Source: Hydrangea macrophylla
Taxonomy: Eukaryota; Streptophyta; Magnoliopsida; Cornales; Hydrangeaceae
Direction of reading: 5' to 3'
DNA: 64,000 bases
Assembly: GCA_033977485.1 (NCBI GenBank)
Contig: CM066984.1
Coordinates: forward strand, 44,585,100-44,649,099
Shown: positions 9,280-21,400 of the stretch, piece by piece
How positions within the stretch are numbered: the stretch's first letter is position 1
How the letters are laid out: every line of letters begins with the position of its first letter
The notes under the pieces: model-generated
Told to the model about the DNA's origin: nothing
Seen by the model: the letters and a program-made list of their open reading frames with translations, nothing else
Databases searched by the model: none
Program-made: the position numbers and the translations under genes

Positions 9280-12165
9280 CTAAAGCTTTGTAGTTGGTTT
9301 TCTATGGGTTAATGTTGTATCTTTCACGTAGTCTTCAGACATGTATGTTTTGTATTTGTCCCATAAATATTGAGGATTGTTAGGAGTACAGTAAGCTAAT
9401 ATGGTTACAAATAGTCGGCATAGTGAATTGGGCATTTCATAGAGGATTGTTTCTTGTAGGCATTCTTCAATGTTGTTGTCAGCTTGACATAGATTGAGTA
9501 ATATTGCAGCTTCTCTAAATGTTGGTACTATTTTGCCATCAATAGTTCTTAAGTATTCATAAGATGTTGGAGCGCGAACATGATTTATTAGAAGTCGTAG
9601 AAAATATCTTTCACCTTCACTTGGATTTGCTGTTATAATACGTGCAATAACTCGTCGTGTGTTCCTTTCAGTCCATATTTTATCCTTTGGCCACCAAACA
9701 TAATGTTCAGGGAATTCTCGGTATAGTAAGTTTTTCTTTCGAACGCTTTCGTTAGTTCTATTCATTAGGAAGAATTCAGTAAGGATTGTTTTTGAGTATT
9801 TGTTGTTAGCAATATATTGTAAATTGGTTGGTTTTTGGAATGTAATCATTTGTGCATTTTCTAAATGAAGTTGTAGTTTAATAACTGCTGGAAATGTTTT
9901 ATTCATAGGGAATTTGTAAATTCTCCACATAGCTTCAGGAGCAACTACCCATCGAGCACTTTGAAATTGTTGTAGTTCGTCAATTGTGTCTGCTCTGTTA
10001 TTTTCACTTATATGAAATAATATTCGGTCATGTCCTTTGTAAATATATTTGTATAAATATATTTAACTGCTTTAATTGTTGAGCATATTTTGACATTTAT
10101 GTGACAATTATATTTTGCAAGTGGATAAGGGTTATATGGTATTACCCATCGATTATCGATGGTTTGATTGCGTATAAGTGCTTGTTTTCCATCTTCGTGG
10201 CGTCTGTATTGGGTATGATTTATTTCCAGTAGTAATAGTATTAACAAAAGTTTTGGGGTAGTGATTTTTGCATTGTCCATTTTGCATACATATGTTCATT
10301 TTTTTAAGTGTTCCACATGGGCCATGAATCATATGTTTTAGTACCATTGCATTTAGATGAGGATGTGTTTCAACATTAGGAATCTTAGTAGAAACATATG
10401 AATCATATTGATCAGATGATGTAATTTTTGAATCTTTTGTTAATATTAAGAGGAAATGAGCATGAGGTAGACCTCTTTTTTGGAATTCAATAACATATGT
10501 GTATGCAGCTATTTGCCCAAATAATTTGTTTGTAATAAGATCATGTTTAAGTTGGTGTAGTTTACTATAAATTATATGAGCAATTAGGTCTAGTCTATTT
10601 TGAGTGTTATCTGTAGGAATAAGATGTTCAGTAATTTCTGGCCAGGAAGGATTGCATGTTATTGTTAGGAAAATATCAGGTTTTCCATATTTCTGTACTA
10701 AAGTCATTGCATCAACATAACGTTTCTGTAAATCTCGTGGACCACCAATAAAGGAACTTGGTAATACTATTTGGTGGCCAATTGTAGTAGGATTTGTTTC
10801 TCCTTGCATTACACTGTCCATTACTCCTTGGTATAAATCAGCTCGTATAACATTTTGATTTAGTCTGAAGTAGTCTAATCTAGAAGTTTCTATTTTTATG
10901 TACATATCAACGATATATTGTTGGAATAAACGTCCTGAATAAAGTATGATTGATGTCGTGTTGGGTCTAATTTGTAATTTGTAACAATAATATTCTCTGC
11001 ACGAGATAGATCCTCGTTTTGTTTGATTGGTTCGAAGCATTGCAAATTATAGCCGAAAAAGGCTATGTTAATAAAAAAGCTGATAAATTTGCATTGCAAC
11101 GTAGGTGTTGAAAAATGTAGTAGCAGTACCTGTTTCTTCATGTTGTAGGATTGTAGATGCTGATGTTGTTGTGGGATTTACTAGAAGTGGTAATGTACAT
11201 GCAGTGATATTGTTGTTGTGTGTATTTAATTCCTTCGTGCCATCCAGGTTCACCAAGTGGAAAAAGCAAAGGATATTGTAGTGGATCATAGCAACCATAA
11301 TAATAGCGTATTGTTTCACTCTATCCATCGTGTTTATGGACTCTAATGTCACGCTCTATATGATTATCATTATTTTCATGTTCAATCCATACATCGGTTA
11401 TTTGCAAAACTGTAGGGCAGTTGTATACTCTTTGATCTAAATCAGGCATTGCTCGAATTATAATTTCATATGTTTCTAAGTTTAGAAGTTTTTGTAGATT
11501 TTGGAAGAATGTGCTGTATGAGTTATTGCATGTAATAGACATTAATTTGCTAATTATAGGTGATGTAAAATTCTCATATTGTGCTGTTCGATACTGTAAT
11601 TAATTGTCTGTATCATAGAAGTAAAGTTGTAAGTATGTGGGTTGTGAGTTGTTCAGCTGTAGATGGTTAATAAAATGATATACTTGTCCTTGTATTCAGA
11701 ATGTGTAAATGCCTTTGGTTTTGTTGCATAAATCTTTGTCATAGGCAATACCTAATGAAGTGAATGCAAATTTGTTGTTGTACAATCTAACATATTGTCT
11801 AAACGATTGGCTCTCTTTGGTGTTAGCAGTGTATAAATCATATAAGTTCTTGTTGATATTTTTCAGTTGAAGTGATATTTTCCCTTTGCTGTAGCAGAAA
11901 CTTGGAGTTTCATTTTTGAATAATATTGCGCTGTAGAATGTACATTTTCTTGGAGGAGGTAATGTTGAAGGATGTGTTGGGATAGTGCAAATGTTTGATT
12001 GTTGTAATTTTTGTTATGTATTTCCAAGGTTAATTGTGTCTCTGTATTTATTGATGTCTTTATTCGTTAATTTGTTGGCATGGATTGTAGTTTCTTTTGA
12101 TTGAACTTTGGTCTTGGCCTTTTTATGTTGTCTTTGTGTACGATATCGTTTCTTTTGTGTGATGG
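9280..12165 (-). pseudogene. Helitron Rep (HUH endonuclease) region with several frame breaks
   Basis: The N-terminal module is visible from about 12165 to 11320 in pieces (F-A-F-T-S-L-G near 11780; Y-L-Q-L-Y-F-Y-D-T near 11620; L-D-Q-R-V-Y-N near 11430). The Rep core runs 11040-10153: S-C-R-E-Y-Y-C-Y, then F-I-G-G-P-R-D and the HUH metal site G-L-P-H-A-H-F-L-L-I-L near 10470. The region that should carry the catalytic tyrosines (Y-x3-Y, near 10050) is broken by a two-base shift. A conserved ~215-residue stretch (9930-9280) links to the helicase. Stops also occur near 11320 and 11180. Rep normally nicks DNA and starts rolling-circle replication. Confidence 0.88.
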
Positions 12166-13735
12166 TTAGGTTAGTATGTGTAGTCAATGATGGAATATTT
12201 TGATTAATTTTTTTTTGGGTGGCATGCTGTGTGTATAAGTCTGCATTAAAGTTTAAGTGTAAGCATAATCACATTATGGAATACGAAATCGTAAGTAGAT
12301 GGGAAAAGTAAGAATGGAAATGGACCTATATTAAACTATGATTATTCATATACTTAAGGGAAGATAAAGAATCTATATAGACGCAATAAAAGAAATAGAG
12401 GTAAAATGCTAAATGTACAATGTAACATAGTTTGATTGTTAATTTACACTGATGAAGTGAATATGAGCCTTAGTTAGGGATTCATTTTATAGTTTAGTTA
12501 GGTTATGATTCTTAGTTTAGTTAGGTTGTGTGTATGTGAGCCGTAGTTTTTATCTTTATGCAGTTTGCCTTTTTCGTCTTTAAATAGGGAAACACAGTGT
12601 TTTTGGTTGATTTAATCCTCTGCACCATATTTTCCTAGTGCATTTATTTCTTTCTAGCATTCAAGCTATTTCATAGTTTTTAGGTTGAGATGATTTATAG
12701 AAAATAAAATACGGGAGAGGGGTTTTGATTCACATATTGTTCTCTAAAAAAAACGCACGGTAGATGATTCATGTGTCTTCGATAGATCATGTTGGAAATT
12801 TTTCCTCTTTTTTTTCACTATCGCTAGTGTGGCATACCAAATCCACATGAGTTGTAAAGTTTAGGGCTATAAAAATCCAAAATTTGTGATAAAAAGTTGT
12901 ATCATAGTTTGATTTTGGCACATTCAAACAACATTGGTGACACAATTTGCAGTCAATATTACTCTCTCTCATTTTACCACATGAGGTGTATTGCTTATTA
13001 AAAAGTAGTGATAAATTTTACACCCATATTCAGTAATAAAGGATTCCAACTATTTGGTAAATTTATTACTGCAACATAGCAAATACATCTATGGGGGGAA
13101 AATGTACAGTTTTTTTGGGCATTCTACAATAGCAATGATAAATTTGCACTGTACAATGGCTTATAAACATGCTGCTGCATTTTCAGGTAGCTGATTGTTA
13201 CGCGGAGGCACTAATGTTGAAGTAGTCTCCTAGCACATATTTCGTTGTCCACGGCTTGTGTTTGGCAGTGGACGGCAGGGCAGAATGCGATTTTCAATAG
13301 CACATTTTGTGGCTAAAAGAACGTCAAATTATCTAGACTACTTTTTTGCTTTACATACTTTTTGGGAGTGGAGATACCTTTTTGGATACGCATAGTCGTC
13401 TAGTTTCTTATTTTGCCGCACCTCCCTATTAGTTGATAAATTGATGTTCAATGAAAAAGCTTATGGTTGATTGGCTATTTATAATGGCAACCCTCTATCC
13501 TTTTGTGATATTGAGATCTGTGTATCCTGAATTTGTGGAGTTTATGCGCACACTGGTATATTAGGCTCTATTTTGGTCCTTAGTCTATTTCGTGTACAAT
13601 GATATGATACTTGTGACATTGTGTAGTGTAAAATTGGTGACTGGTAATATTGTTTGGTTTGCATAAACTTGGTTCTTTTTCTATATCTCTATAGTAGTTG
13701 ATTGAGTGAGGTTTAATGAATTGACTGATGGTTGA

Positions 13736-13915
13736 TTGGTATAAGGACTACTTTTGCATTGGATAATTTTGCACAAAGCTTGCACAGATTAAAAAAAAAC
13801 AATAGTATATTGGGAGTAACCATGGAATCTTTTTCACTCAGAGATACTTCCAACACATAAAGTATCAAGGAATAGGAAGATCGGCTTATATTGTAGGCCT
13901 TATGTGACATTGTAA
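13736..13915 (+). repeat. Copy 1 of a ~180 bp inverted duplication inside the Helitron
   Basis: Reverse-complementing this segment gives a near match to 21230-21400, including GGAGTAACCATGGAATC against GATTCCATGGTTACTCC and a shared CAAGCTTTGTGCA string. By eye the identity is high over most of the segment, with small indels. Confidence 0.75.
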
Positions 13916-14498
13916 TCAGTAATCCCATTGAGACCCAAAATCAAGCACTTTATACACAATTAACCAGTCTGGAAGAAAGAATAAAACACAATTAATGGTA
14001 AATCCCAATGTACCTGGAAGTGTGAAAGGAAACGGGAACTGCGAGATTTGTTGTTATAGTAATCAGGTGTTGCTGTCCAATATGTATTAACTGAAGCTCC
14101 AGCCCAAATTCATTAAATCCTAAAAACCAAATTCCCAACATAAATAAAAAAATACTACATATAAATTCGCAGATTAAACAAAAAAACGGCATAAGAATCG
14201 AGAGAAACGAATTGCATGTACCTGGAATGCTATTTCTGATCAAAGCCAATCGTCGAAGAAAGGGGGAGTGGCACATTTAGGATACTCGGTCTCGAAAGCG
14301 AAACACATAGTGGAAGAAGAAGAAATAACGAAACAAAGTGGGAAGGGGGAAAAAGATGAGTACCGCCTGTTTGAATAACGTAATCTAAGAGGAGCAGCAG
14401 ACGACGACCACTATGAGGTCGCAATTTTTGAAGCGGCACAAAGAGATAGAGAAGACCCATTTTGAGGCGGTGCAGAGAGAGAGAACACTCAGTTAGAA

Positions 14499-14502
<4 letters not shown>

Positions 14503-14561
<59 letters not shown>
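14503..14561 (+). repeat. (AG)n microsatellite
   Basis: An uninterrupted AG/GA dinucleotide run of nearly 60 bases, about 29 units. Confidence 0.95.
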
Positions 14562-14566
<5 letters not shown>

Positions 14567-14709
14567 ACCTGTATATTTGTCTTTAAGTTTGGTGTTACGA
14601 GCTAAGTATTAAATATTGTTACTTAGAATTTAAGAATCTGTATATATGTATATACGTTTTTTTGGGGTAAATTATATTTAAGAATATAAAAGTTCATTTT
14701 TGTGTAGAA

Positions 14710-14897
14710 TAGGGGTGGCAATTCGGGTTCTCGTGTCATAATCGTGTCATAAATCTGGTTGTATGCTTTGGGTTTGATTTTTAGTTTCGAGTGCTATTCA
14801 GCTATAATGCAAACTATTTTAAATTAATCGTGTCATGTCGTGTCGTGTTCGGGTTATCTCAGTAAAACGGATTGTCGTGTCAAAAATTGCCACCCTA
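14710..14897. mobile_element. hAT-type MITE, 188 bp
   Basis: The ends TAGGGGTGGCAAT (14710) and ATTGCCACCCTA (to 14897) are inverted with one mismatch. They are flanked by an imperfect 8-base duplication, GTGTAGAA at 14702-14709 and ATGTAGAA at 14898-14905. There is no coding capacity. The TAGGGGTGGCAA termini and 8-bp duplication are typical of non-autonomous hAT elements, and the inside holds GTGTCATGTCGTGTCGTGTT-like sequence common in this group. Confidence 0.8.
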
Positions 14898-16089
14898 ATG
14901 TAGAACATATGTATCAAATTATATGGAAAATTAAATGTAATTGTGAACTGGGTCTATCAAAAAGGATTTTCATTCTGGATTGAAAGTAAAAGCACATGAA
15001 TTTCCTAATATAATCGAAACTGATTGTACATTAAAAAAAAAGGGAAAAACCCATTAAAAAGGGAAAAAGAGAAAGAGAGAGAATTGGCTGAACACGTTAT
15101 ATTCCCTGTCATGACTAGGCCAAAGGCGGGCAAAAGGGGTAACCGCCCCAGGCCACTAAAGTTCATAAAATTTTGATTTCATAATTACATTTTTACTTTG
15201 AGTTTTTTTTAGTATTTTACATTTAGGCCTCCCCCAAAGCCCAATTTAGTGGCATCAATTACAAACATAATATTTATAAAACTAAAAAGTAAATGCCTCT
15301 AGAATTTGGAAAATTGCACTTTTAGTGTAAGCATTTTGTGTGTTTTAGAAATGGGCCCCTCTAGAATTTTGAAAAACATCATGCAATGTTTAAGTTTCAC
15401 AAATAGATTGATTTTATAAGTAGACTCCCCAAAAATACTCAACTATGTAAAACTAAACCTTAAAAAGTACTAATTATGTATAAGTAGACCCCAAAAAATA
15501 TTGCCGTGGGGGCGCTGTCCCTGAACCCCCCGTATAAGGGCCTCCCTTGTAGTAATTAGTTCCGGGCCTCTAAATACTTGGAACAGGCACTGTTCACTAT
15601 GTGTGGAAAAACAATATGACTAAATATTACAACTTATAAAAAATTGTTAACATGTTTACGACATTTTTAAGAAGTAATGGTTAGATTTAATAAGTGTAAA
15701 ATGAATAAGTTTAAACTTTATATTACACATTTCACCCTCTTTGTACAATTATTTGTAAATGCTTGTTCTTGGCATTGCTTTACAATTATCAGTACATACA
15801 CAAATACAAAAAAATATGAAATGTTTAATCTACAAAAAAAGGGGTTAGCTGTTAAATAAAATGAAATATGTATATATTACAGAACATACATATTTATAGA
15901 ATAAATACAAACATAAAAGTTCACAATTATATAATTACAATAATGGTAATTTAAGTAGTTGTCATTCAGAATCATAAACAAACATTTGTAAATAAACTTT
16001 TTAGTGCTTCTCCTTTTGTAACTATTTTCATCAACTTGCATTCAGAAGTGATGCATCAGATTCATTGATGATATTATTTGTTGCTCTTG

Positions 16090-16598
16090 TCATTCAGCTT
16101 CCACTTGTATTTCACAGTATACTGTCAATACATCTGGACATTGGTGTACTTCATGACTATGTAAACCACAAAGTTCACAGAATAATTGACCTTCTCTTTC
16201 AAGTGTACGGTATAATAACAGCAGATCTTCACATTCATATGCTGCATGATTACGTGCCCCACAAAACTGACAAAATAACTTACACAAAAGATGTATATAA
16301 ATGATTTATCAAATTTGCCTCTACAATTTATACATATACTATTGACTTTTTAGAATATTCAAATAATTACTTACCAAAGCAGTAAATGATTCATTTTCAT
16401 CATGTGTAATCATACCGACATGTTTATACCCTGTGCATTGACGATTATAACCTTGGAGAGGTTGATTAACATCAATCTCATGAAAAATCCACACCCCATC
16501 ACAATTAGGAGTAAAACATCTCATATGAAGCCATGAGCATCTTATTGCATTATGACCAAAACCGTAGCATATTTGACAAACTTCAGCCATGTACATAT
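16090..16598 (-). pseudogene. Zinc-knuckle gene copy 2 (two exons), carried by the Helitron
   Basis: Exon 1 (16598-16375) follows an AG acceptor, has an ATG at 16590 and ends at a GTAAGT donor in phase 0. Exon 2 (16278-16090) follows an AG acceptor and ends with TGA. Exon 1 encodes a perfect zinc knuckle C-Q-I-C-x4-H-x4-C, then C-F-T-P-N-C-D-G-V-W and a distal C. Exon 2 encodes two more perfect knuckles, C-Q-F-C-G-x3-H-x4-C and C-E-L-C-G-x3-H-x4-C. No stop breaks this pair. The protein would be ~135 residues if nothing lies upstream; an acceptor before the ATG hints at another 5' exon. I do not recognise the family. CCHC knuckles usually bind single-stranded nucleic acid, but the role here is unknown. 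It is not the RPA gene some plant Helitrons carry. Confidence 0.65.
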
Positions 16599-17156
16599 CT
16601 ATTGCAAAAAGATGAGTTTTAATTTTGTAGAAGATATGTAGAATGATCATTAGGAAACAAAATAAAGTCACTACTTTAAATTTATTTATTTGAGGTAGCT
16701 TTAAGAGTATTTGAGTAACTTTTCTGTTTACATAATAATATATATATAATATTTTTACGCTATAATTTTGTAACAGTGAACAAATAAATATTACTTATAG
16801 AGATTCCAAGCAGTTGGAATTAGGTTAACAATTTTCCAAACACTTGAAACTAATGCTGTAAGATGTGCACTAAAATGTGAGAGGAACTACAGGATGGGAA
16901 ATATATAAAGAGACAATAAGTGAAATGAACGAAGAATAACAAAAGGAAGAAGAAGACAAAGTGCAGAAAAGCTGTAAAGTGGTAGAAATGCCACGTATGT
17001 GATGTGCATGTAAAGATTATTAAGAGCATACGTCTGCATTAATTGCTTGTGGCACATTGAAGAAATAAACATAATTAGTTATTACATTCAAAATCCAATT
17101 AAATATGTATTCTATGCAACAACATATAATGACAACAATTTATTGATACATGAAAT

Positions 17157-17787
17157 CTACTGATCTTCTAATTCTGTGCCACATAGATCACAAAATAGAC
17201 ATCCAATGTGAAAATCATAAGTATTTTCACCGTGTAAATATTCAGCTTCATCAAACAAATATCGAGTGCATTTGTCATACACTTCCAATTCCAACTGTAG
17301 TACAACTTGTTTGTCATCTACCTGTTAAAAAGGCCTTGAAGAAGGGCATTCATAAGGCCTATGGCCAGTTAGGCCACACACCTCACATGGCAACTGAGAA
17401 AGGAAAGCAATTGTTAATTTTAAGTGAGCATGAAAATTAGCAAAGCAAGCAACATAGCTGACACCATTGGTAGAAGGGGAAAGTGCAGTGTTCACAGTAG
17501 TTAAATATTCAAGTAGTTGAAATAACTTTGTAATTATAAATAAATGTGCAAAGCATAGATGCCATCAAAATACTTACCACATCAACAGAATGTTGAAAAT
17601 CCATTGGTTGTGTACAAGGTATATGGCTTGAACATGTGCCGCGATGGCATTTTAGAAACACATGGCTGTCTAGGGTGTGGGGAATCATCACTCCATCACA
17701 ATCAGGTACAACACACATTGTATGTAAACATGGACATGCACGTGCAGTGTGGCTAGTAGTATCACATAACTGACAGATATCACTCAT
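17157..17787 (-). pseudogene. Zinc-knuckle gene copy 1 (two exons), in-frame stop in exon 2
   Basis: Exon 1 (17787-17578, 70 codons) starts with ATG directly after a polypyrimidine-CAG acceptor and ends at GTAAGT in phase 0. Exon 2 (17393-17157) starts after TTTCTCAG. Exon 1 has the knuckle C-Q-L-C-x4-H-x4-C followed by C-V-V-P-D-C-D-G-V-M, aligning with copy 2. Exon 2 opens with C-E-V-C-G-L-T-G-H-R-P-Y-E-C, then a TAA at 17325-17327. The frame continues to a degenerate second knuckle (C-D-L-C-G) and ends at TAG, 17157-17159. Exon order and intron phase equal those of copy 2, about 1.2 kb away, so one is a tandem duplicate of the other. Confidence 0.65.
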
Positions 17788-18397
17788 CTGCAAAGGTTAT
17801 GAAAAGAGCACCGAAAGGCTAAAATTTTAAAAGCTACAATATGTAAGAGCTGACTTGTTGTGAAAATTGTTATCTTTTTAGGTATGACTAATTCTAAAGC
17901 AATCATTTTGTTTTGGTAATAATGTTGAATTCACTATGTTTTATAATTATGACTAAACTAACATTTGTAACACTATTAGCTTTTCGCCTGGAATGGAACA
18001 TTTATAACACTGTTAGATTTTTGCCTGGAATGATAATTACAATAGATAAGCAATCAGTAGAATATAGTTACAATACTAGTGTTGTTGTCGGCTTTTTAAA
18101 GTGCATAATTTACTATCAATCTATGACACAAGTGTGTAATTCTATGTTAGAGAAGACGATTGATGCAAATAGTAGGATCTAAACCTCAATTAACAGTAAA
18201 TGTTTATGTTTATGACTTAATGTTTTTTCCCGCACTATACTTGCATTAAAACTTAAAGCTAATACGTGAATTATTGTACGTATACATAGCCATTGTTATG
18301 TAACTTGTTAATCTTAGTTTCAAATTAATCCAGCTACATAATAGTTCAGTTCAGTGGAGCAGCTAGGCTTGCTTTCATGTGGGCTTGTTTAATAAAT

Positions 18398-20120
18398 TGA
18401 AGGAAACCTTGTGGTGTGCAATGTGATGCCTGAGAGAGCAATAAAAATAGGAATAAGAGTAGCCACTTCTGTCACCAATTTGGATAACATTAGCCTTAGC
18501 TCTGCAAGAGAAGTACATATATAGAGTAAAATTCAATTCACACGAAAAGCATTAGCTTAGAACGAAATAAAAGAGCATAGCGTACACTTTTAATAGTAGT
18601 CTATCTTGAAGTCATCTGTAAAAAGTATAGTCCAAAATTGTGTGGGCTCTTGGACTTTGAATAGGGAAAATTGAGTGTCTACATAACATGAAAATAAAAG
18701 TAGATGACCGCCAAATCAATTTAATCTCTGAAGTATAATTGGCCCCATATGAATACATAGATGAAAGATAGAAGACTATTTATATGGTTTTAGAAAATTA
18801 CATCCAATGCCAACAAGCTGCAACACAGAGATCAACTACTACTTTCACTGATATTTTTAAAGACCACTATCTAACTTGATTTGTAGCATTCTACATAAAG
18901 GATGTCTGGTTAGTTTGTTTTTGTTTCGCCAAATAAAAGTGTTAGCAGTTTGTACAGCTAAAACATATTAACTAAACATAAAATTGTTCATGATAATGTG
19001 TAAGTATTCTCTTTGAAATTGATGTACAAGATTAAAGTTGTAGAGTAGCCGCATTTCTTTAGATCATTTACGTGCAAGCACAAAAGGGATGGCAAAAATG
19101 AACCTCTTTTTTTTGTTAAGCTTCTTTTGTTTTCTATTATCCCAATAGTTTCATATACAAACACAGCATCATTTGATACTTTATGAAGAAACTAACCTTA
19201 GAAATAGAAGACTCAGAAAGACCTTCACAATTTAAAATATTTGAGAATGTGTTTCCAAAATAGTGTACACCAAAAAGTGGTTTTTCCTACTACGCTAAAA
19301 GAATTTCTGAAACTTGGAGGAAGAAACACATTTTTAAAACAACATAAAAAATACGAATAATAATCAATGAAAATGAGAAGGAATTGAAAGAAATAAATAA
19401 GCAGCTGTAAATAAATCTATTCCACCTACTTGACCTTTCGCATGATCGATCTGAACAGATTAAAGGAAAAAGGGTTCCAGCGCATATATTAATTGAATAA
19501 CAACAATCAGCCTCTTCAGCTTGCCCGTAAGCAAGTGGGATGAGCAACTTCTATTGTGAGAGATTCTGATTAGTCTTGTGGTGTGCAATATGACGCCTGA
19601 GTGAATGTTAAAAATAGGAATAAGGACGGCAAAATGGAGTAAGCCAAGTATAGAAAACTAAAATAACAATTTGCAGAAACAATATGGACGTGGAAATCCT
19701 AAACAGAGGGATTTGTGCTATACCTTTTTAGGAACGTAGACGATTATCTTTCTGTCTATTCTAGAGCCTAAAATTTAGGACAAATTTAGCTTAAAATTAT
19801 AGACTTATCATTTGGGAGGTAATTATTATTACAAAATAGGTGAGTTTTGGTAGAGCTAATTGTTGAAGCAACTCTTCAATGTAATTTGTTTCTAATATCG
19901 CCCTAACACCTTCTATGTTCCTCGTGTTTGTTGATTTGGAAATGACCCTGTGCAATCGTAAAGCAGGCACTTCTATCACCAATTTTGACCACAACATTAG
20001 GCTTACCCTCCAAGCGAAGTACATGTATAGAGTCAAATTGAATTCATGTGAAAAGCATTAGCTTACAAACAAATCAAAGAACATAGCATACACTTTTAGT
20101 AGTAGTCCATCTTGCTTGGT
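18398..20120 (+). repeat. Duplicated block in Helitron 5' region (two copies, second interrupted)
   Basis: The stretch CTTGTGGTGTGCAAT...GGAATAAG at 18406-18465 recurs at 19573-19625. Its continuation (CACTTCTGTCACCAATTT... to the CACTTTTAATAGTAGTC string near 18600) recurs from 19966 to 20110. About 340 bp of other sequence separates the two halves of the second copy, consistent with an insertion. Confidence 0.65.
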
Positions 20121-20171
20121 TTTTTTTTCTTCCCTTTTTTACTTTTTCAATGGGTATGTAGTGTGTTCAAC

Positions 20172-21135
20172 TCTTATACACTAAATGTTACGTGTGGGTC
20201 CCAACATTAAGATGGATTGTAAAGAGTTTTGACCTGAAAGATGTTTGTACAAGTAAATCACATCTATCAAGAGTTTGCAAAATATGTGTATAGAGATATT
20301 TCACACTCCTACAATAAATTAATGATAATGTGTAGAAAGTACCCATAGTAATTTCATTGAACCTAGCACAAAGTTGTTTTGAAAGTAACTTATTGGGTTG
20401 AACCAGCTTTTTATTATATGTTACCATGAAAAGTGTGAGATCATTTTTTGTCATTGTTTTGTTTGTATTTCTCACTTTGGATGTGAGATTATACATAACA
20501 TGAAAATAAAGTAGATGTTCAAAGGAAGGGCCTGATTTTTTTTTCCTCTCTGAATGAACAAATCATTAAGAAGCAAATCAGTTTGGGAGGGTTTTTTTTG
20601 CCTTTTTTAAGATAAAGAAATATTGTAAAGAGAGAGAGAGAAAAAAAGGAAAAGAGTAGTGCTATGCACACTCCAAAATTCACACTGAAATCTACATAGG
20701 ACAATTGTGGTCGTTTATTTCGGTAGGATCCGTGTGGGACCCATGTAGAACCCACAAGAGTCCCACCGAAATCAACGGCCACGATTGTTCTACCCTGTGA
20801 GTGTGTTCCACTCATGTACATTAAATGTTACGTGTAACTCCCAACATTAAGATGGATGTTAAAGAGTTTGGAACAAAAAGATGTTTGTACAAGTGTATCA
20901 TATTTGTCAAAAGTCTAAAAAATATGTGTGTAGAGATATTTCAGTCTCCTGAAATTTATTAATGATAATGTGTAGATCAAACTACAAAAGTAGCCATAGT
21001 AATTGCATTCAACCTAGCAAAAAGGTATTTTGAAAGTAACTTATTGGGTTGATCCAACTTTTTTATTATATGTTACCATGGAAAGTGTGCGAGTATTTTT
21101 TCTTATTGTTTTGTTAGTATTGCTCACTTTTGTAC
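20172..21135 (+). repeat. ~310-bp direct repeat, two copies about 640 bp apart
   Basis: TACACTAAATGTTACGTGT at about 20177 and TACATTAAATGTTACGTGT at about 20817 open two copies. Both run through CCCAACATTAAGATGGAT, ACTTATTGGGTTGA and TTTTATTATATGTTACCATG. The MITE-like unit at 20655-20815 lies between them. Confidence 0.75.
20655..20815. mobile_element. Foldback MITE-like unit
   Basis: The left arm (about 20680-20725, ending ATTTCGGT) is inversely repeated by the right arm (about 20763-20808, starting ACCGAAAT). The arms share CAATTGTGG / CCACGATTG and TCTACAT / GTTCTAC blocks. The short centre has GTGGGACCC. No target duplication was resolved, so the class is uncertain. Confidence 0.5.
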
Positions 21136-21229
21136 CGTTAGCCACAGTACACTCATCCTTCCATTAAATCAAATGCTTTGAATTCAAGGTTATGTTTATT
21201 ATTACAAGCACTTCCACAGTACGCTTCAA

Positions 21230-21400
21230 AGCTACATAAGACCTACAATATAAGCCGATCTCCCTATTCCTTGATACTTTATGTGTTGGAAATATCTCTG
21301 TGTGAAAAAGATTCCATGGTTACTCCGAAGATACTATTGATTTTGGTTTTTTAATCTGTGCAAGCTTTGTGCAAATAATTTGGGTAGTCATTTTTCCATC
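21230..21400 (-). repeat. Copy 2 of the inverted duplication inside the Helitron
   Basis: This is the reverse complement of 13736-13915, with substitutions and small indels. The shared core includes CCTATTCCTTGATACTTTAT and TGGTTACTCC. The two copies are 7.3 kb apart in opposite orientation. Confidence 0.75.

Larger units (their letters stand above)
12166..16089 (-). other. Helitron internal region without recognised genes
   Basis: About 3.9 kb of AT-rich DNA with no frame I can assign. It holds the (AG)n microsatellite (14503-14561), a hAT-type MITE (14710-14897), a degenerate repeat rich in GGCCTC strings (about 15120-15600), and a ~180 bp segment (13736-13915) that recurs inverted at 21230-21400. 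A segment at 14320-14470 recurs in direct orientation at 21890-22095. Short GTTTAGTTAGGTT repeats occur near 12490-12530. Small open frames here look like chance. Confidence 0.6.

Noticed and set aside
14230..14460. Minus-strand 76-codon Leu-rich frame and a similar one at 21829-22074
   Set aside because: They are similar because the DNA is duplicated. Reading frames are not conserved between copies and composition is low complexity, so coding is not supported.
15120..15600. A GGCCTC/GGGCCCC-rich stretch as a DNA transposon
   Set aside because: It resembles degenerate hAT-type sequence, but no inverted ends or target duplication were found.
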